Positions 1-11,500 of a DNA stretch of 64,000 bases are shown here, piece by piece. The stretch's first letter is position 1, and each line of letters starts with the position of its first letter. The notes under the pieces are model-generated. The model ran no database searches. It was not told where the DNA came from and was given only the letters and a program-made list of their open reading frames with translations. The stretch comes from Rusavskia elegans (taxonomy: Eukaryota; Ascomycota; Lecanoromycetes; Teloschistales; Teloschistaceae), in contig SAUG01000048.1 in the NCBI GenBank assembly GCA_011316305.1, positions 62,001 to 126,000 on the forward strand, in the 5' to 3' direction. A program made the position numbers and the translations under genes.

Positions 1-26
1 CTATATAACGCGTCTAGCGTTTTACA
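1..26. mobile_element. LTR end fragment, gypsy family 2
   Basis: The first 26 bases match the end of the family-2 LTR seen complete at 30101-30341 (shared core ataacgcgtctggcg, here with G to A changes), ending in ...ttaca. The rest of the LTR lies outside the window. It directly abuts SINE sequence at base 27, so it probably inserted into that SINE. Confidence 0.7.
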
Positions 27-69
27 AATTCGCGATAAATATTAAAATCTAAATAATTACGTAATTTGA

Positions 70-480
70 TATAACGTTTCTATATATCAGAAAACGTTAT
101 ATTCGAATCTAGTTACAATCGTAAGCGTAGTTCGAACTACTAAATAATAAAGAAATCTAGACGTAGATTATCGTAACTAGTCCCGTATAACCGTAAAGAT
201 AAAGTTACGATATTACGAGATATTTTCGTTATAGAGGTAATTAAAAAGAAAATAATTAAAGGTATTTAATAATTATATTATCGACTAATAAAAAAAGCTA
301 TTTAATAGAAGTAAAAAGTAATATATATAATAAAAGTAGCCGATAGTACCGATAGATAGCTGTCCGCTAAGAGATTTTATTAAAAAAGTCGGCTATAACG
401 ACTATAGATAGCTATAAATAATTAGCGTCGTTTAATTAACTAATTTTCTAAAATGTTTCTATAAATTTATAAATATAATA
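70..480. repeat. Left LTR of copy A (411 bp)
   Basis: Same length and order of landmarks as 3025-3435 (for example the block with ggctata/gatagctgtccgct), with differences almost wholly transitions. Confidence 0.85.
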
Positions 481-3024
481 TAGTTTATTCTATATCGTTT
501 TTTATCTAGCCTATTTATATACGGGGTATATAAAATCTAATTAATTCTTTTTCTTTTCTTTTTCTTTTAATATTTTTATTATATATTTTTAAAAAAGGAA
601 TTAATTAAAGTCTTTCCGCCGAATCTAGTTAACAGATATTATTATATCTTTTTTCTATGGTTTTTATATTTGTAATTTTTTAAAAGAATATAAAGTAAAA
701 GTTAGTAGTAATATTTATAATAAATATATTCGGATCTAAAAATCGTATAATTTTTTAATTTCTAATACGATCTATAACGTTATTTTTTTTCTTTTTATTT
801 TCTACATTTTAATATTTATAGAGAAACGTTTTAAAGATAAAAAGAATAAACTCCGTTCTAATATCGAAAATATTTTTAAAAAGTATTTTAAAACGCGCTA
901 TTATATCGAATTCTTTTTAGATTTCGAAAAAGAAATTCGTAATCGTTATTTTATTTAGAAATCGGATCTCCGTCGATTTTTTAGAAAATAAAAGCGTTTT
1001 ATTATTTATTATCGCGCTTTAGATAAATATAAAAGTAATCTTTTTATTTAGAAATAATATATTCTATCTCCCTTCGATAAATTCGATAATTTAGTAGTAT
1101 TCTACTCTTTTATTAGTTTTACGCCAGCCGCGTAAAAGACGTCCGTTAAATTAGTTTCTAGTTTTAATTCGAGTAATTTTAATCGGTTTTTAAAAAAACT
1201 CGATATCTTTTAACTTTTAGAAATATTAAATATATAAAAGAGTATCTAGTAAAAGATTTCTTTATATCGTATTATCGTTTTTATTTCGATTTATATATTA
1301 TTATTATAAATTATATCCGGATCTTCTAATATTTCCGCTAACTTTTATTCTTTAACTACTATTTTATTCTATAATAATATTAGAAACTATTCGTCCTTTA
1401 ATTATATATTTAGTATAGGGTCTAGTATTCTATTATATTTTTTATCTGGTTTTGGTATAGAATTATATTTAATTTTTTCTATTTTTTTAATAATATTTTC
1501 ATAGATTATATTAATATTATCCGTTTATAATCTTTAGATTATTTCTTAAATTTTACCGTATTAAAAAGCCAGTTATATTAATAGATAGTAGTATTTTTTC
1601 TAAATTTTTATCTTCTAGATTTCCCTTCTTTATTTAAAAAAAATATCGATTTCTTTAATCTGCTCGTAATCTAAATTTAATCTAATATTTAATTTATTAT
1701 AAAAAAGATTTTTATTTATAAAGAAATATATTATCTATAATTCTATTTTTTTTCTAATCGTACTTTTCTATATTAATATTTCCGAAATCGATTCTTTCTA
1801 TTTATTTTCTAAAACGACGTATTATTTAGAATTTTTGATTATTATAATATTTAATATTTCGATTAATCTATTTTCTATTTTAATTTTGATTTTCGTAATT
1901 CTATTATTTTACTAAAATACTTTCTAAATATATTCTTTAATTTAGTTATATAATTTTTTTATAATTTTTTTATAATTTTTTTTTTTTTATTTTTATTTAT
2001 AAAAGCTATCGTTTTATAATCTCCGATTTTAACTTTAAATATTACCGTAAAAGGTTTTTCTATCTCGTATAGTTTAGATTTTAACGTCGGCTTTTTTCTC
2101 GCTTTTTTTAGTTCTATAAAATACTATCCTAATCTCTTTTTATCCGATAGATAGGTAAAATAATTATTATTATAGCAGGTCATCTAACTTTTTATTATAT
2201 ATTTTCTAGCTTTTTCTTTAAATAATTTCTCTATTATTTTAAATTAAAATTTAATTATTTCTATTATCTTTTTAGTTAGATAATTCCTTTTAAAATATTC
2301 TATTTTTTCGTATAAATAATAAGTTTTAGTTTACGATTTTTTAAATTTCGGTAATATTAAATTCTATTAGATTTTCTTTAAATTATCTTTTAACGGGTCC
2401 TATTTTACTAAACGCCTGTTTATCGATATATTATTCGTACTATCTAGTATTAATTTTTATTACTAGCTCTATTAAATCCGCTAGTAAATCGGATTCTTCG
2501 ATTACTACTATAGCTTCTTTAATTCTATTATTAAATCTTTTAAAAAAATAGGCTTTTAGAATTAAATCTTTTTAATCTATTTTATAAACTAATATCTTAA
2601 ATTAAGTAGTATAGATAGCTACCGATTTCTATTACCTTAAAACTATTATTTTTTTTACTATTATTTTATTTTAATATCGCCTCCGAAGGTTTCTTTAATA
2701 GCTATAATTGGATTGCCGAAGTTATAAAATATCTAAAATATTTTATTTTTTCTTTAATTTTCGGAATTATTAAAATAGTCTTCTATATATAACTAGAATT
2801 AATTAAAGGTTATTTCTTCTAAATACGTTACTATAAATGGAATTTTAACTATTTTATTTAGAAACTGGTTAGCGTATAATGAAAAATAGATATTTATTTA
2901 TATAAACTAAAGTTTTAAAGATTTTTTATCTCTTTTATAGATATTTAGCGTCGCTATTTTAATAGTATCGTTTCGTTCTATAGGACGGGGTAACGAGACT
3001 ATCTAATATAATAAGTCGTTGAAA

Positions 3025-3435
3025 TATAACGTTTTTATATATTAGAAAACGTTACGTTCGAGTTTAATTATAGCCGTAGACGTAGTCCGAACTACTAAAT
3101 AGTAAAGGAATCTAGATATAGATTATTATAACTAGACCCGTATAGCCGTTAAGATAAAGTAATAATATTACGAGATATCTTTATTATAAAGATAATTAAA
3201 AAGAGAATAACTAAAAATATTTAATAATTATATTAACGACTAAAGAAATAAGCTATTTAATAGAAGTAAAAAGCGATATATATAGTAAAAATAGCCGATA
3301 GTATCGATAGATAGCCGTCCGCTAAAAGATTTTATTTAAAAAATCGGCTATAGCGGCTATAGACGGCTATAGATAATTGATTTCGTTTGGCTGGCCAATT
3401 TTCTAAAATATTTCTATGGAATCGTAGACGTAATA
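3025..3435. repeat. Right LTR of copy A (411 bp)
   Basis: Partner of 70-480. It keeps more G and C than the left copy, including the palindrome-like run with ggctatagcggctatag around 3346-3364. Confidence 0.85.
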
Positions 3436-3607
3436 TCTGATCGATTAATACTTCTAGTACTAATTTGTAAAAGATAATCAAAAATTCGAATGATTAAATC
3501 GTATATATATATATGGAAAAAAGTTTATTTAATTTAAAAATAATATTAATAAAAAATTGGAAATAATATATATAATAATCTTAAAAATCGTATTATTAAT
3601 TTATTTA

Positions 3608-4060
3608 AGATTTAAATAGCGAAATGATAAAAACTATATCATTTAATAGATTTATTATTAATACATTCAACGCTTTTCGAAATTAATAATTAAATTCAAA
3701 AATAGCGAATTAAAAATTCGAATCTTTCGAAATTTAAATAATATTTAAATTTTGTACCGATTAAATCGATTTTTATATAAAGTTTTTATTTAGAAAAACT
3801 ATATAATATATTCCATCCGTTTAATTTTATAAATTAATAGAATTAAATTTAAATTATTTAAATTAATTATATTATATAAATTATAGTTTTAATTTATTAA
3901 TTTTAAATTTAATATTTTGTTTTTTCCGAAATTGATATATTTTCGATAAAATATTTAAATTTTTAAATATTTACGTAATCTAGTCTATTGATTTTCTTAG
4001 TATTTAATCGTAATAAATTAATTTGAAAATTCGAATAATGAAATCGTATATTTATATTTA
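3608..4060 (+). repeat. SINE copy, heavily RIP-mutated
   Basis: The order of landmarks matches the well-preserved SINE: a degraded tRNA-like head (aatagcg... to ...ttcgaatctttcgaa at about 3717-3731), then the body block ccgattaaatcgattttta, then gataaaatatttaaat, acgtaatctagtc and the tail gaataatgaaatcgtatat. Nearly all differences from the good copy are C to T or G to A. It is essentially full length. Confidence 0.7.
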
Positions 4061-4415
4061 ATAAAACTATTAGAAAAAGCAATATTAAATTCGTTAATCT
4101 AATTTTTAAATAATTAAAAACTATATATTATTAATAGACCGATTAATATAGATATAATTTCTTTAATATTTTTATTATTTCTAAATTTTCTATATCGCTA
4201 TTATTAAATTTAATAATAACGTAATTTATATTCTATTAAATATATAGCTTTTTGTAATTATTTTAAAAAAATCTTTCGATATAAAAAATTTAATAAAAAA
4301 ACGATATCGTTTTTTTTAGAAAGAATATTCTAAATATTATTTAATTAAAATTTAAAATTACTATTATTTTAATCTTTTTTTTAAAAATTTATTATTTAAA
4401 ACTATATTCGATCTT
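4061..4415. other. AT-rich stretch, nothing recognised
   Basis: RIP-type AT-rich sequence with stops in all frames. I see no repeat ends or motifs in it. Confidence 0.6.
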
Positions 4416-4442
4416 TATATATATATATATATATATATATTA
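4416..4442. repeat. (TA)n microsatellite
   Basis: About 13 TA units. They lie at one end of the unclassified repeat that follows, and a similar (TA)n sits at the matching end of the inverted copy (about 14535-14570). Confidence 0.9.
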
Positions 4443-4899
4443 TCAACGTTATATTCGATAACGAATATTATATTTACATATAAATAAATTTTTATAGTCA
4501 AAGATAGATTTGTCAGATAAAATTTATAGCGTAGTTAATTATTTCTATTTGACTATTTCTTTTTTTATTCGCGATTACAAATCTTTTACTATTTTTTTCG
4601 ACGTTATAAATAATTATAAATATCTAATATTTTCTCTATATCTATTTATTATTCTACGAAGTAATTATCTTTAGTTATCGCTTCGGCCGTATTTATTATA
4701 TAATCTATATCTAAAAATTCTACTAAATTATTAAACTATTTTTTAATCTATTTAGTTTTAAAAAAGTTACTAAATAATATACTAGCTGTTATAGCTAGAA
4801 GCTTTATCCGATCGATTAAATTAAAAAGAAATAGAAAAATCGAATAGCGTATTTTAAAGACGGTAAAAAGAAAATTTAAATTAAAGTCGAAATAGATTA

Positions 4900-5487
4900 T
4901 ATCAGCGAATCCTAAAATGGATTTTCAGATTAGACCGGCTGACAGCTATTTTAATCCAAATAATTCAAAAATCCAAAAAATGAATTTTCGATAGATTAGA
5001 GCTCTAATAGTATCTATAGTACGAATATCTATTTAGTAAACAGCCTAAAATAGGATCTATATATAAGCTAAAAATAAACCTATATAATCTAATTCGAAAA
5101 TAAAGTTTAGCGGCCGTCGCTAAAAGCGAAAATAACGGAAGTCGAATATCTATTTAATAAACTACGCTAGACCTAATCTAGTTAGATTCTAGTAAAGAAA
5201 ACTAATATTTTCGATCTAGACGAAGCTAGCCTAGTATTATATATAGGCGTATATAGGCCTACTAACTACTAATAAGGACTTAAACGAGTTTAAAATCGAA
5301 TTTCTAAATCTTTTTAGCCGTTTAGCTATCTTAGTCGTCTTAGCCGCGCAGCTACGCAGCTTCGGGTATATTCGAAATCGGCTAATAAGCCGCTTATAAA
5401 CCGCTTTTAACCGTACCGGCTAAGAACCGGCTAAGACGGCTAAAACGGCTAAAACCGGCTTTAAACCGGTTTTAGAAAATACTGATA
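4900..5487 (+). mobile_element. TA-flanked TIR element (Tc1/mariner-like MITE), copy 1
   Basis: This is a 588-bp element reading TATCAGCG...CTGATA with TA on both sides (4898-4899 and 5488-5489). The inverted R2 copy near 7290 shows the empty site gattattcc, which fixes the boundaries. Its right half is rich in short repeats of the type cggctaaga/ccggctaa (about 5325-5475), with a palindromic core of taagccgcttataaaccgc. A second, inverted copy is at 14600-15221. No transposase is present, so it is non-autonomous. Assignment to Tc1/mariner rests on the TA duplication only. Confidence 0.7.
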
Positions 5488-5575
5488 TATTCTAACTATT
5501 ATAAATTAATCGACGACCGCGCGGATAGATATAGTTATTACGAATAAATTACTATTTAATTTAGTTTATAATTAT

Positions 5576-6620
5576 AGCTAATATAGTAATATATATATAT
5601 TTATAAAAACTTTTAATAAATTATAATATTTACGAAAAATTTTATAGAATTTATATTATTAGTAAAAAAAGAAAAAAAAAGAGAAAACGATAATTGCGAG
5701 ATATATTTATCTGTAAAAATTTCTACTTTAATTAAATTATCGATAGAAAAATACGTTATATTATTAAATAAATTTAAATTAAAAATCTATAGAATCGTTA
5801 TTTATATTAATTAAATTGGAATATAAATTCTATTACCGTATATTTTATACTGGTATATTAATATTTGATTTGTTTATCGAATTACTAGTTTATCGAATAT
5901 CAAAATTGAAATAAATTATTAAAATAATTATATATATTAAAAATTTGTAATCGATATATATATTTTATTAATAAAAAAATAAAATTATAATAAATAACGA
6001 TATTCGTATTAGATTTGATAAATAGTTAATAAAAAATAACTTTCGAAATAGTTATAAATAATAAAATTTTTGATATATTTAATTCGTAATATTTAGAAAA
6101 TCGAAAATAATACAAATAAAAAATAATTAAATTAATTATATAATTAATTGAAAGAATTAAATAAATAAAGATTTTTTCAATTTATAATAACGCGAAACTT
6201 CCGCGAACGCTATTAATATTGAAATTTTTTTTACTAAAAAAAAGATAGCCGATATATTTAAAACGGCGTACGATTTCGCGTCGTCGTTAAAACGTACGTA
6301 GAAAAAGTTCGCGTCTATTCGATATAATCATTTCTATTCGCAATTCGATACCGTAGACGAATATAGATAAATGGTTTGGAAGATAGAATTTCGATTCCGT
6401 TATAAATCGAAAAATATTATTTAAACGTAAATAAAATTTAATAGATTTAAAATATATATTTATTTTCAAGCGAATCTATTTTGTTGATAAGTTTTTTAAT
6501 ATTTATATAAAATAGTCCCGTGGAAAATCTATATAGAAAATCCACGAATTTTGATATATCGATATTTTCTAAATATAATACCGCTGAAATCTATTAAAAT
6601 TAAATTTTACTAAAATATTT
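5576..6620. other. AT-rich RIP sequence, nothing recognised
   Basis: No ends, motifs or open frames that I trust. A slightly CG-richer patch at about 6190-6370 has tcgcg/acgcg words but no readable protein. Confidence 0.5.
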
Positions 6621-6905
6621 GGTTTGAATAGCGTAGTAATAGAAATTGCGTAATTTGATAGTCTAACGGATCCAGTTTCAGCGTTTTTCGGAATTAACGA
6701 AATTAAATCCGACGAGTCAAAGATTCGAATACCTAGAAAATTAACTAATATTTAAATTTTTTCTATCGATTTTAGTCGATTTTTATATAAAGTTTTTATA
6801 TAGAACGTTTATATAATAGACTATTTCGATCTAACCAAATGAAACAAAGTAAATTAAATTAATAAAATAAAATTTATTTAATAAACTTGGTTTTGATTTT
6901 AATAT
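6621..6905 (+). repeat. SINE copy, 3' incomplete
   Basis: The head aligns position by position with the tRNA-like head of the good SINE (gcgtagtaatagaaattgcg for the box A region, ctaacggatcc at about 6663-6673, gattcgaatacc at 6723-6734 for box B). The body block tctatcgattttagtcgatt follows. Similarity fades after about 6905, so the tail appears lost. Confidence 0.7.
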
Positions 6906-7199
6906 CCGATAAATTGATAATTCGATAAATAAATCAAATATTAGTATTCTAATATTAGATATATACTAACGAAACTTATATTTTAGAATAATTAATATCA
7001 AATAACGATTTTTTTAAAATTTAATTTAATTTTATTTAATAATATTACGTGTTTTTCTATCGATAATTTAATATAGAAATTTTTATAGATAAATAGACTT
7101 CGTAATTATTGCTTTTCCCCTTTTTTTTTAACTAGTAATATAAGTATTGTAATATCTTTTTTAAATATTACGATTAATTATTATCTTTTATATATATAA
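6906..7199. other. AT-rich stretch, nothing recognised
   Basis: No recognisable feature. Confidence 0.5.
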
Positions 7200-7815
7200 A
7201 TATATATTTCCGTAATAATTCTATCGTAATTTAATTTAACGGTAGTATTTTTATCTATAATAATTATATCTGTTTTCGCGCACGTCGATTACCTCGTTAT
7301 AATTGGAATAATCTATTTTAACTTCGATAAAAATATCTTTTTTATCGCTTTTAAAACGCGTTATCCGATCTTTCTATCTTTTTTTATTTTAATCGATCGG
7401 ATAAAATTTCTAGCCGTAGTAGCTAGAATACTAGCTAGCGATTCTTTTAAAACTAATAACTCTTTTATAACTAGCGAGCTTTTTAAAACTATACGAATTA
7501 AATAATATTTTAATAGTTTAGCGGAATATTTAGATACGGGTTATATAATAAATATAGTCGAAACGACGATTATTCGTAATTATTTAACAGTATAGTAAAT
7601 AGATAAAGCGAAAATAATATATTTATAATTATTTATAACGTCGAAGGAAAATAGAATATATAGTATTTAAATATAGTAGAAAGTTCGTAATTGCGAATAA
7701 AAAACAGTTAAAATAAAAGTAATTTACTACGTTATAATTTTATCTGACGAACTATATATTTTTAATTGTAATAATTTCTTTATATATAAATATAATAAAT
7801 ATTACCGTATATAAC

Positions 7816-8285
7816 TATTATAGAGCTACCTGGAAGTTCTGGTATTTCCAAGGGGTTAGGCTTATTAGTATATCTGTAAACGGAGGTACAACGGGTAATC
7901 ACTTTAAATTAATATAAAAATAAGTTAGTCTGATTACTAGAGCAGTATATAGCGATAACTAATAAATTAAATACGAGCTATAAAAGTATCGAGTTCGAAA
8001 TCTATATAGATAATAAAATCCTCCTTTTTTTAGATACTTTACTTATTAAAATAACTAAAATAACCTTTCTTTAGGTACTTTACTTACTAAGATAACTAAA
8101 ATAACCTTTCTTAAATACTTTACTTACTAAAATAACTAAAATAACCTTCTTTAAATACTTTATTTACTAAAATAACTAAAATAATAATACTAAGTCCTTT
8201 CTATCTATCTAGGCGTAATAAAGAGTTCTGGTACTATATTAAATACTACTACGTTCCCGAGGTTACGCCGCGTATACTTATAATA
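7816..8285 (-). repeat. 3' LTR of gypsy element 1
   Basis: It matches 14055-14524 and the solo LTR 34711-35179 throughout, including the words ggaggtacaacgggtaat and ctatctatctaggcgtaat. It contains four tandem units of about 40 bp (8031-8195). Confidence 0.9.
8031..8195. repeat. 4 x 40-bp tandem array within the LTR
   Basis: Units start near 8031, 8072, 8112 and 8152. Each has the form taggtactttacttactaa followed by gataactaaaataacctt. All three LTRs of this family in the window carry four units with the same 40-bp spacing. Confidence 0.85.
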
Positions 8286-8599
8286 CTAGGTCCCCTCTTT
8301 AGAATTTTCGTCCCGAAAATCCCTCGTTTCTTCCTCTTATAAGTAAATAAAAGAAATTATTAACTAAAGAGTATTATAATAAAGTCGTATTATTAGGTAT
8401 TAGTATATTAGCTATATATTTTTATCGGAATTATTTCTAGTCGGGGAAGCTATATTATATTAATAATAGTTCTAAGAAATATATTAAATATATTACGTAA
8501 ATTTATTCTTATAATTTTACTCTATTAGATACTACGCGCTAGCGTCGTTTAGAAGATAAATATAAAAAATTAAAGAAAGAGTTATATAAAATATATACA

Positions 8600-11500
8600 A
8601 AGTAATAACGTTTACTTTATTAATTAGATTATATTAAAGAAGAGTAGCGTATTATAGTTAACGGTAAGCTATAAAATTTTAAAGTATTAGAATATAAAGA
8701 TACTATAGATCTATTTCTTCCCGTAGATTTTAATTCTTTTATCGATATAGTTTCCGAATAGATCGTATTTTCTAGCAATTCTAGCTAATCGATAATTTCT
8801 TTAGCTCCTTTTAATAGAACTATTATAGAACCTTCTAGTAGTTTACTAAGTATTCTTTAGATTTTTTAATATTTTCTAAAGTAGAATAACCTTTCTATTT
8901 AATTAGATAGTTCTAACCTTTCCGCTATAGGATCTTTTCGACTATAAAGGTATCTTTTTCTTATATCTCGAAGTTAAATATCTATTATAACGGCGTTCCG
9001 GAATCAGCTAGTTCTAAAAAATATATATAGAATACCGGGTATATTTTAGTATTTCTAGGTAAATTAAATTTAAAATTCTAAAGTCTCTTAACTTATTTAA
9101 TTAAAAATAGTCCGACTTTAATATAGTTAAGATTTTTATTTAGAATCTTTATTTTCAGATTTTTTATAAAAAGATATACCTTATCTTCTTTTTTTAGCTA
9201 AAATACTATTTTTTACCTTTTATTCTAGTAATTACCCGAGTATTTCTATATTTTTAGAATATTTGTATAGATTTTCTTCCAGATTTCGACCCTTTAGATT
9301 ACTAATTCTACTAACCTATATAGCAGCAGATATCTAAATAAATTCGGATTTCTTTTATTTTCGGTAAAAAACAGTATTTCTTTTATCGTATTTAATTCTC
9401 TTATATTAAGTACTAATTATACTATTAGTAAAAGCGAAATCTAATTATTCTAAATATTATTAATATAGTACTTTAGATATTATTTAAACGTTTAGTTAGT
9501 ATATTCTATCTATCTATCTATTATTAGGTAGAAAGCTATTAATATTTTTTATTTAATACTAAATAAAGGAATTAGGGTTTTCTAATAGTTTAAAGTAAAG
9601 AATTTATTTCTATTATTTATTAATACTTCTAGTAGTCTATAGTATCGAAATAATCAATCTAAGATAATAAATCCAAGTTATTCTACTATAAAGTCCTTTC
9701 TAGTTAAGATAATATAGATATACTTCGTAAATCTATCTATTATATTAAATATCGAGTTATATTCTATATTTATTATCAGGTCTTTTAATTTTAGAAACTT
9801 AATAATAAAGTCTATTATAACTTCCTTCTATAGTAAATCCGGTAGTTCCTAATACTGAATCTCTCTATAACGAGTATATATACTATATTTATTTTACTAA
9901 TAACTAAAATATTTTTTAATATATATTTCGATATATTACTTTATATTAGGAAACTAGTAATACTATTATAAAAGTTATATTATCTTCGTTATATCTAGAT
10001 ATCTTTATAGTATTCTATTGTAGTACTTTTTAATATATTCGTCGATTTTATTATCTAGTATATAGAGTTTTTCTTTTTTAATAGAAAATTACTTTTAGTC
10101 GTCTCTAAATATATATAGTATTATATTTAGTTCGTACTAGTTTACTAATAGTAATCTTTTTTTATTAATTTTAAAAATACTATTACTAAAAACCTCTTTT
10201 ATTTTTATATAATTACTTCTTCGATTTAGAGTATCTATTTTTCTATTTTCTTTATCTAGGATATAGTATATCTTAAATTTATATTAACCGAAAAGTTCAG
10301 ACTATTATATTTATCTTCTATTTAGTTACTTTATTATAGTAAATTATAAAAGATTTTTATAATCTATAAAGATAGTTAATTCTGGTAATCCTTCGGTATA
10401 TATTCTCTATTATTCTAGTACTACTACTATAACTAGTAGTTCTTTATTATAGATATCGTAATTCTATTCTACTAGCGATAATTTTCTAGATATATATACT
10501 ATCGGGTACTATTTACTATTATACTACTATAGAAAGTATATATCTATAGCTAGATTTAACGAATTTATTTCTATTCGTAATAGTTTTATTAGATAAAATA
10601 TTTTAAGAATTAGGTCTTTTATATATTTCTTTTTAAAGTTTTCGAATATTTATTATTCTTTCTCGCTTTAGTACTATTCGGCGGTATCTTTTATTAAAGT
10701 TATAAAAGTAAGAGTTCTTTTAAAATAGTTTTTTATAAACTTTCGATTATAGTTTATAAATCCGAAAAAATTCTAGATTTCTTTAATATTTATTAGAATC
10801 TCCTATTCTATAATAGCTTTTAGTTTATCGGAGTTAATATATAGTCCGTTTCGTCCTATAATAAATCTAAAGAAATCGATTTTTTTTTATAGAATTTATA
10901 CTTTTCTGGTTTAAGGTATAAATCTCTCCTTTCTAGATAGTTAAAAACTTTACTAACGTATTATATATATTCTTTAAATATTTTAGAAAAAACTAAAATA
11001 TTATCGAGGTAGGCAATAACGAATATATCCAGATATTTTCTAAATATATTATTAATTATATTCTAATACGTTACTAGAACGTTTATAAATCTAAACGATA
11101 TTACTATATATTTATAATAATTATACTATATTTAGAAAGCTATTTTCTATTCTTTTCCGGCCTTTATCTATATAAGATTATATACTCTTCGAAAGTTAAG
11201 CTTAATAAAATATTTTACTCTAGAGAGTCTATTTTAGAGTTTACTAATATTTAGTAGTAGATATCGATTTTTAATTATAATATTATTTAACTTCCGGTAA
11301 TCGATATATAAACGGAATATTCTATCCTTTTTAGATATAAAAAGGATCGGGTATTCTACTAGTAATTAGAATTTCCTAATAAATCCTTTTTTTATATTTT
11401 TATCTAGGTAATTATAGAGTATTTTAAACTCTATTATAGATAATAGATAGATAGGTCTAAACGTAGGTTATTTACCTGGTTTAAATTTTATTTTATAATC

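Larger units (their letters stand above)
70..3435 (-). mobile_element. LTR retroelement without visible pol (copy A)
   Basis: This is a 3,366-bp element bounded by two 411-bp direct repeats (70-480 and 3025-3435) that differ mostly by C/T and G/A changes. The ends read TATAACG...CGTAATA on this strand, as expected for TG...CA ends after RIP. It is flanked by 5-bp target copies tttga (65-69) and tctga (3436-3440); an intact SINE shows the unoccupied site as TCTGA. A second copy in the opposite orientation is at 35787-39145. The roughly 2.5-kb interior is saturated with stops. I could not find reverse transcriptase, integrase or zinc-knuckle remains in it, so it may be a non-autonomous (LARD-like) or gag-only element. 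Orientation is assigned by comparison with copy B and is uncertain. Confidence 0.85.
27..3512 (+). repeat. SINE copy split by an LTR element
   Basis: Bases 27-69 and 3436-3512 together read as one stretch of the SINE body and tail seen well preserved at 24652-25070 (minus strand there). The left part ends in cgtaatttga and the right part begins tctgatcgatt, which join as cgtaatctgatcg in the good copy. The tail ends in gaatgattaaatcgtatata. The middle is occupied by an LTR element. The 5' tRNA-like head is missing because the family-2 LTR sits at base 26. Confidence 0.75.
4416..5575 (+). repeat. Unclassified repeat 'R2', plus copy, split by a TA element
   Basis: Bases 4416-4899 and 5488 to about 5575 form one repeat whose inverted copy is at about 7200-7815 plus 14530-14572. 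Shared landmarks are cgtagttaattatttctatt (its reverse complement near 7720), a cgcgattac/gtaattgcg block, cgacgttataaataattata, and tcgatcg...attaatcgacg at the far end. One end is (TA)n. A partly matching third copy is near 33.0-33.2 kb. No protein relic was recognised; a TA-tailed retroposon is possible. Confidence 0.6.

Noticed and set aside
4900..5487. CRISPR-like array because of repeated short CGGCTAAG units.
   Set aside because: Units are irregular, lack spacers, and lie in a transposable element of a fungus.
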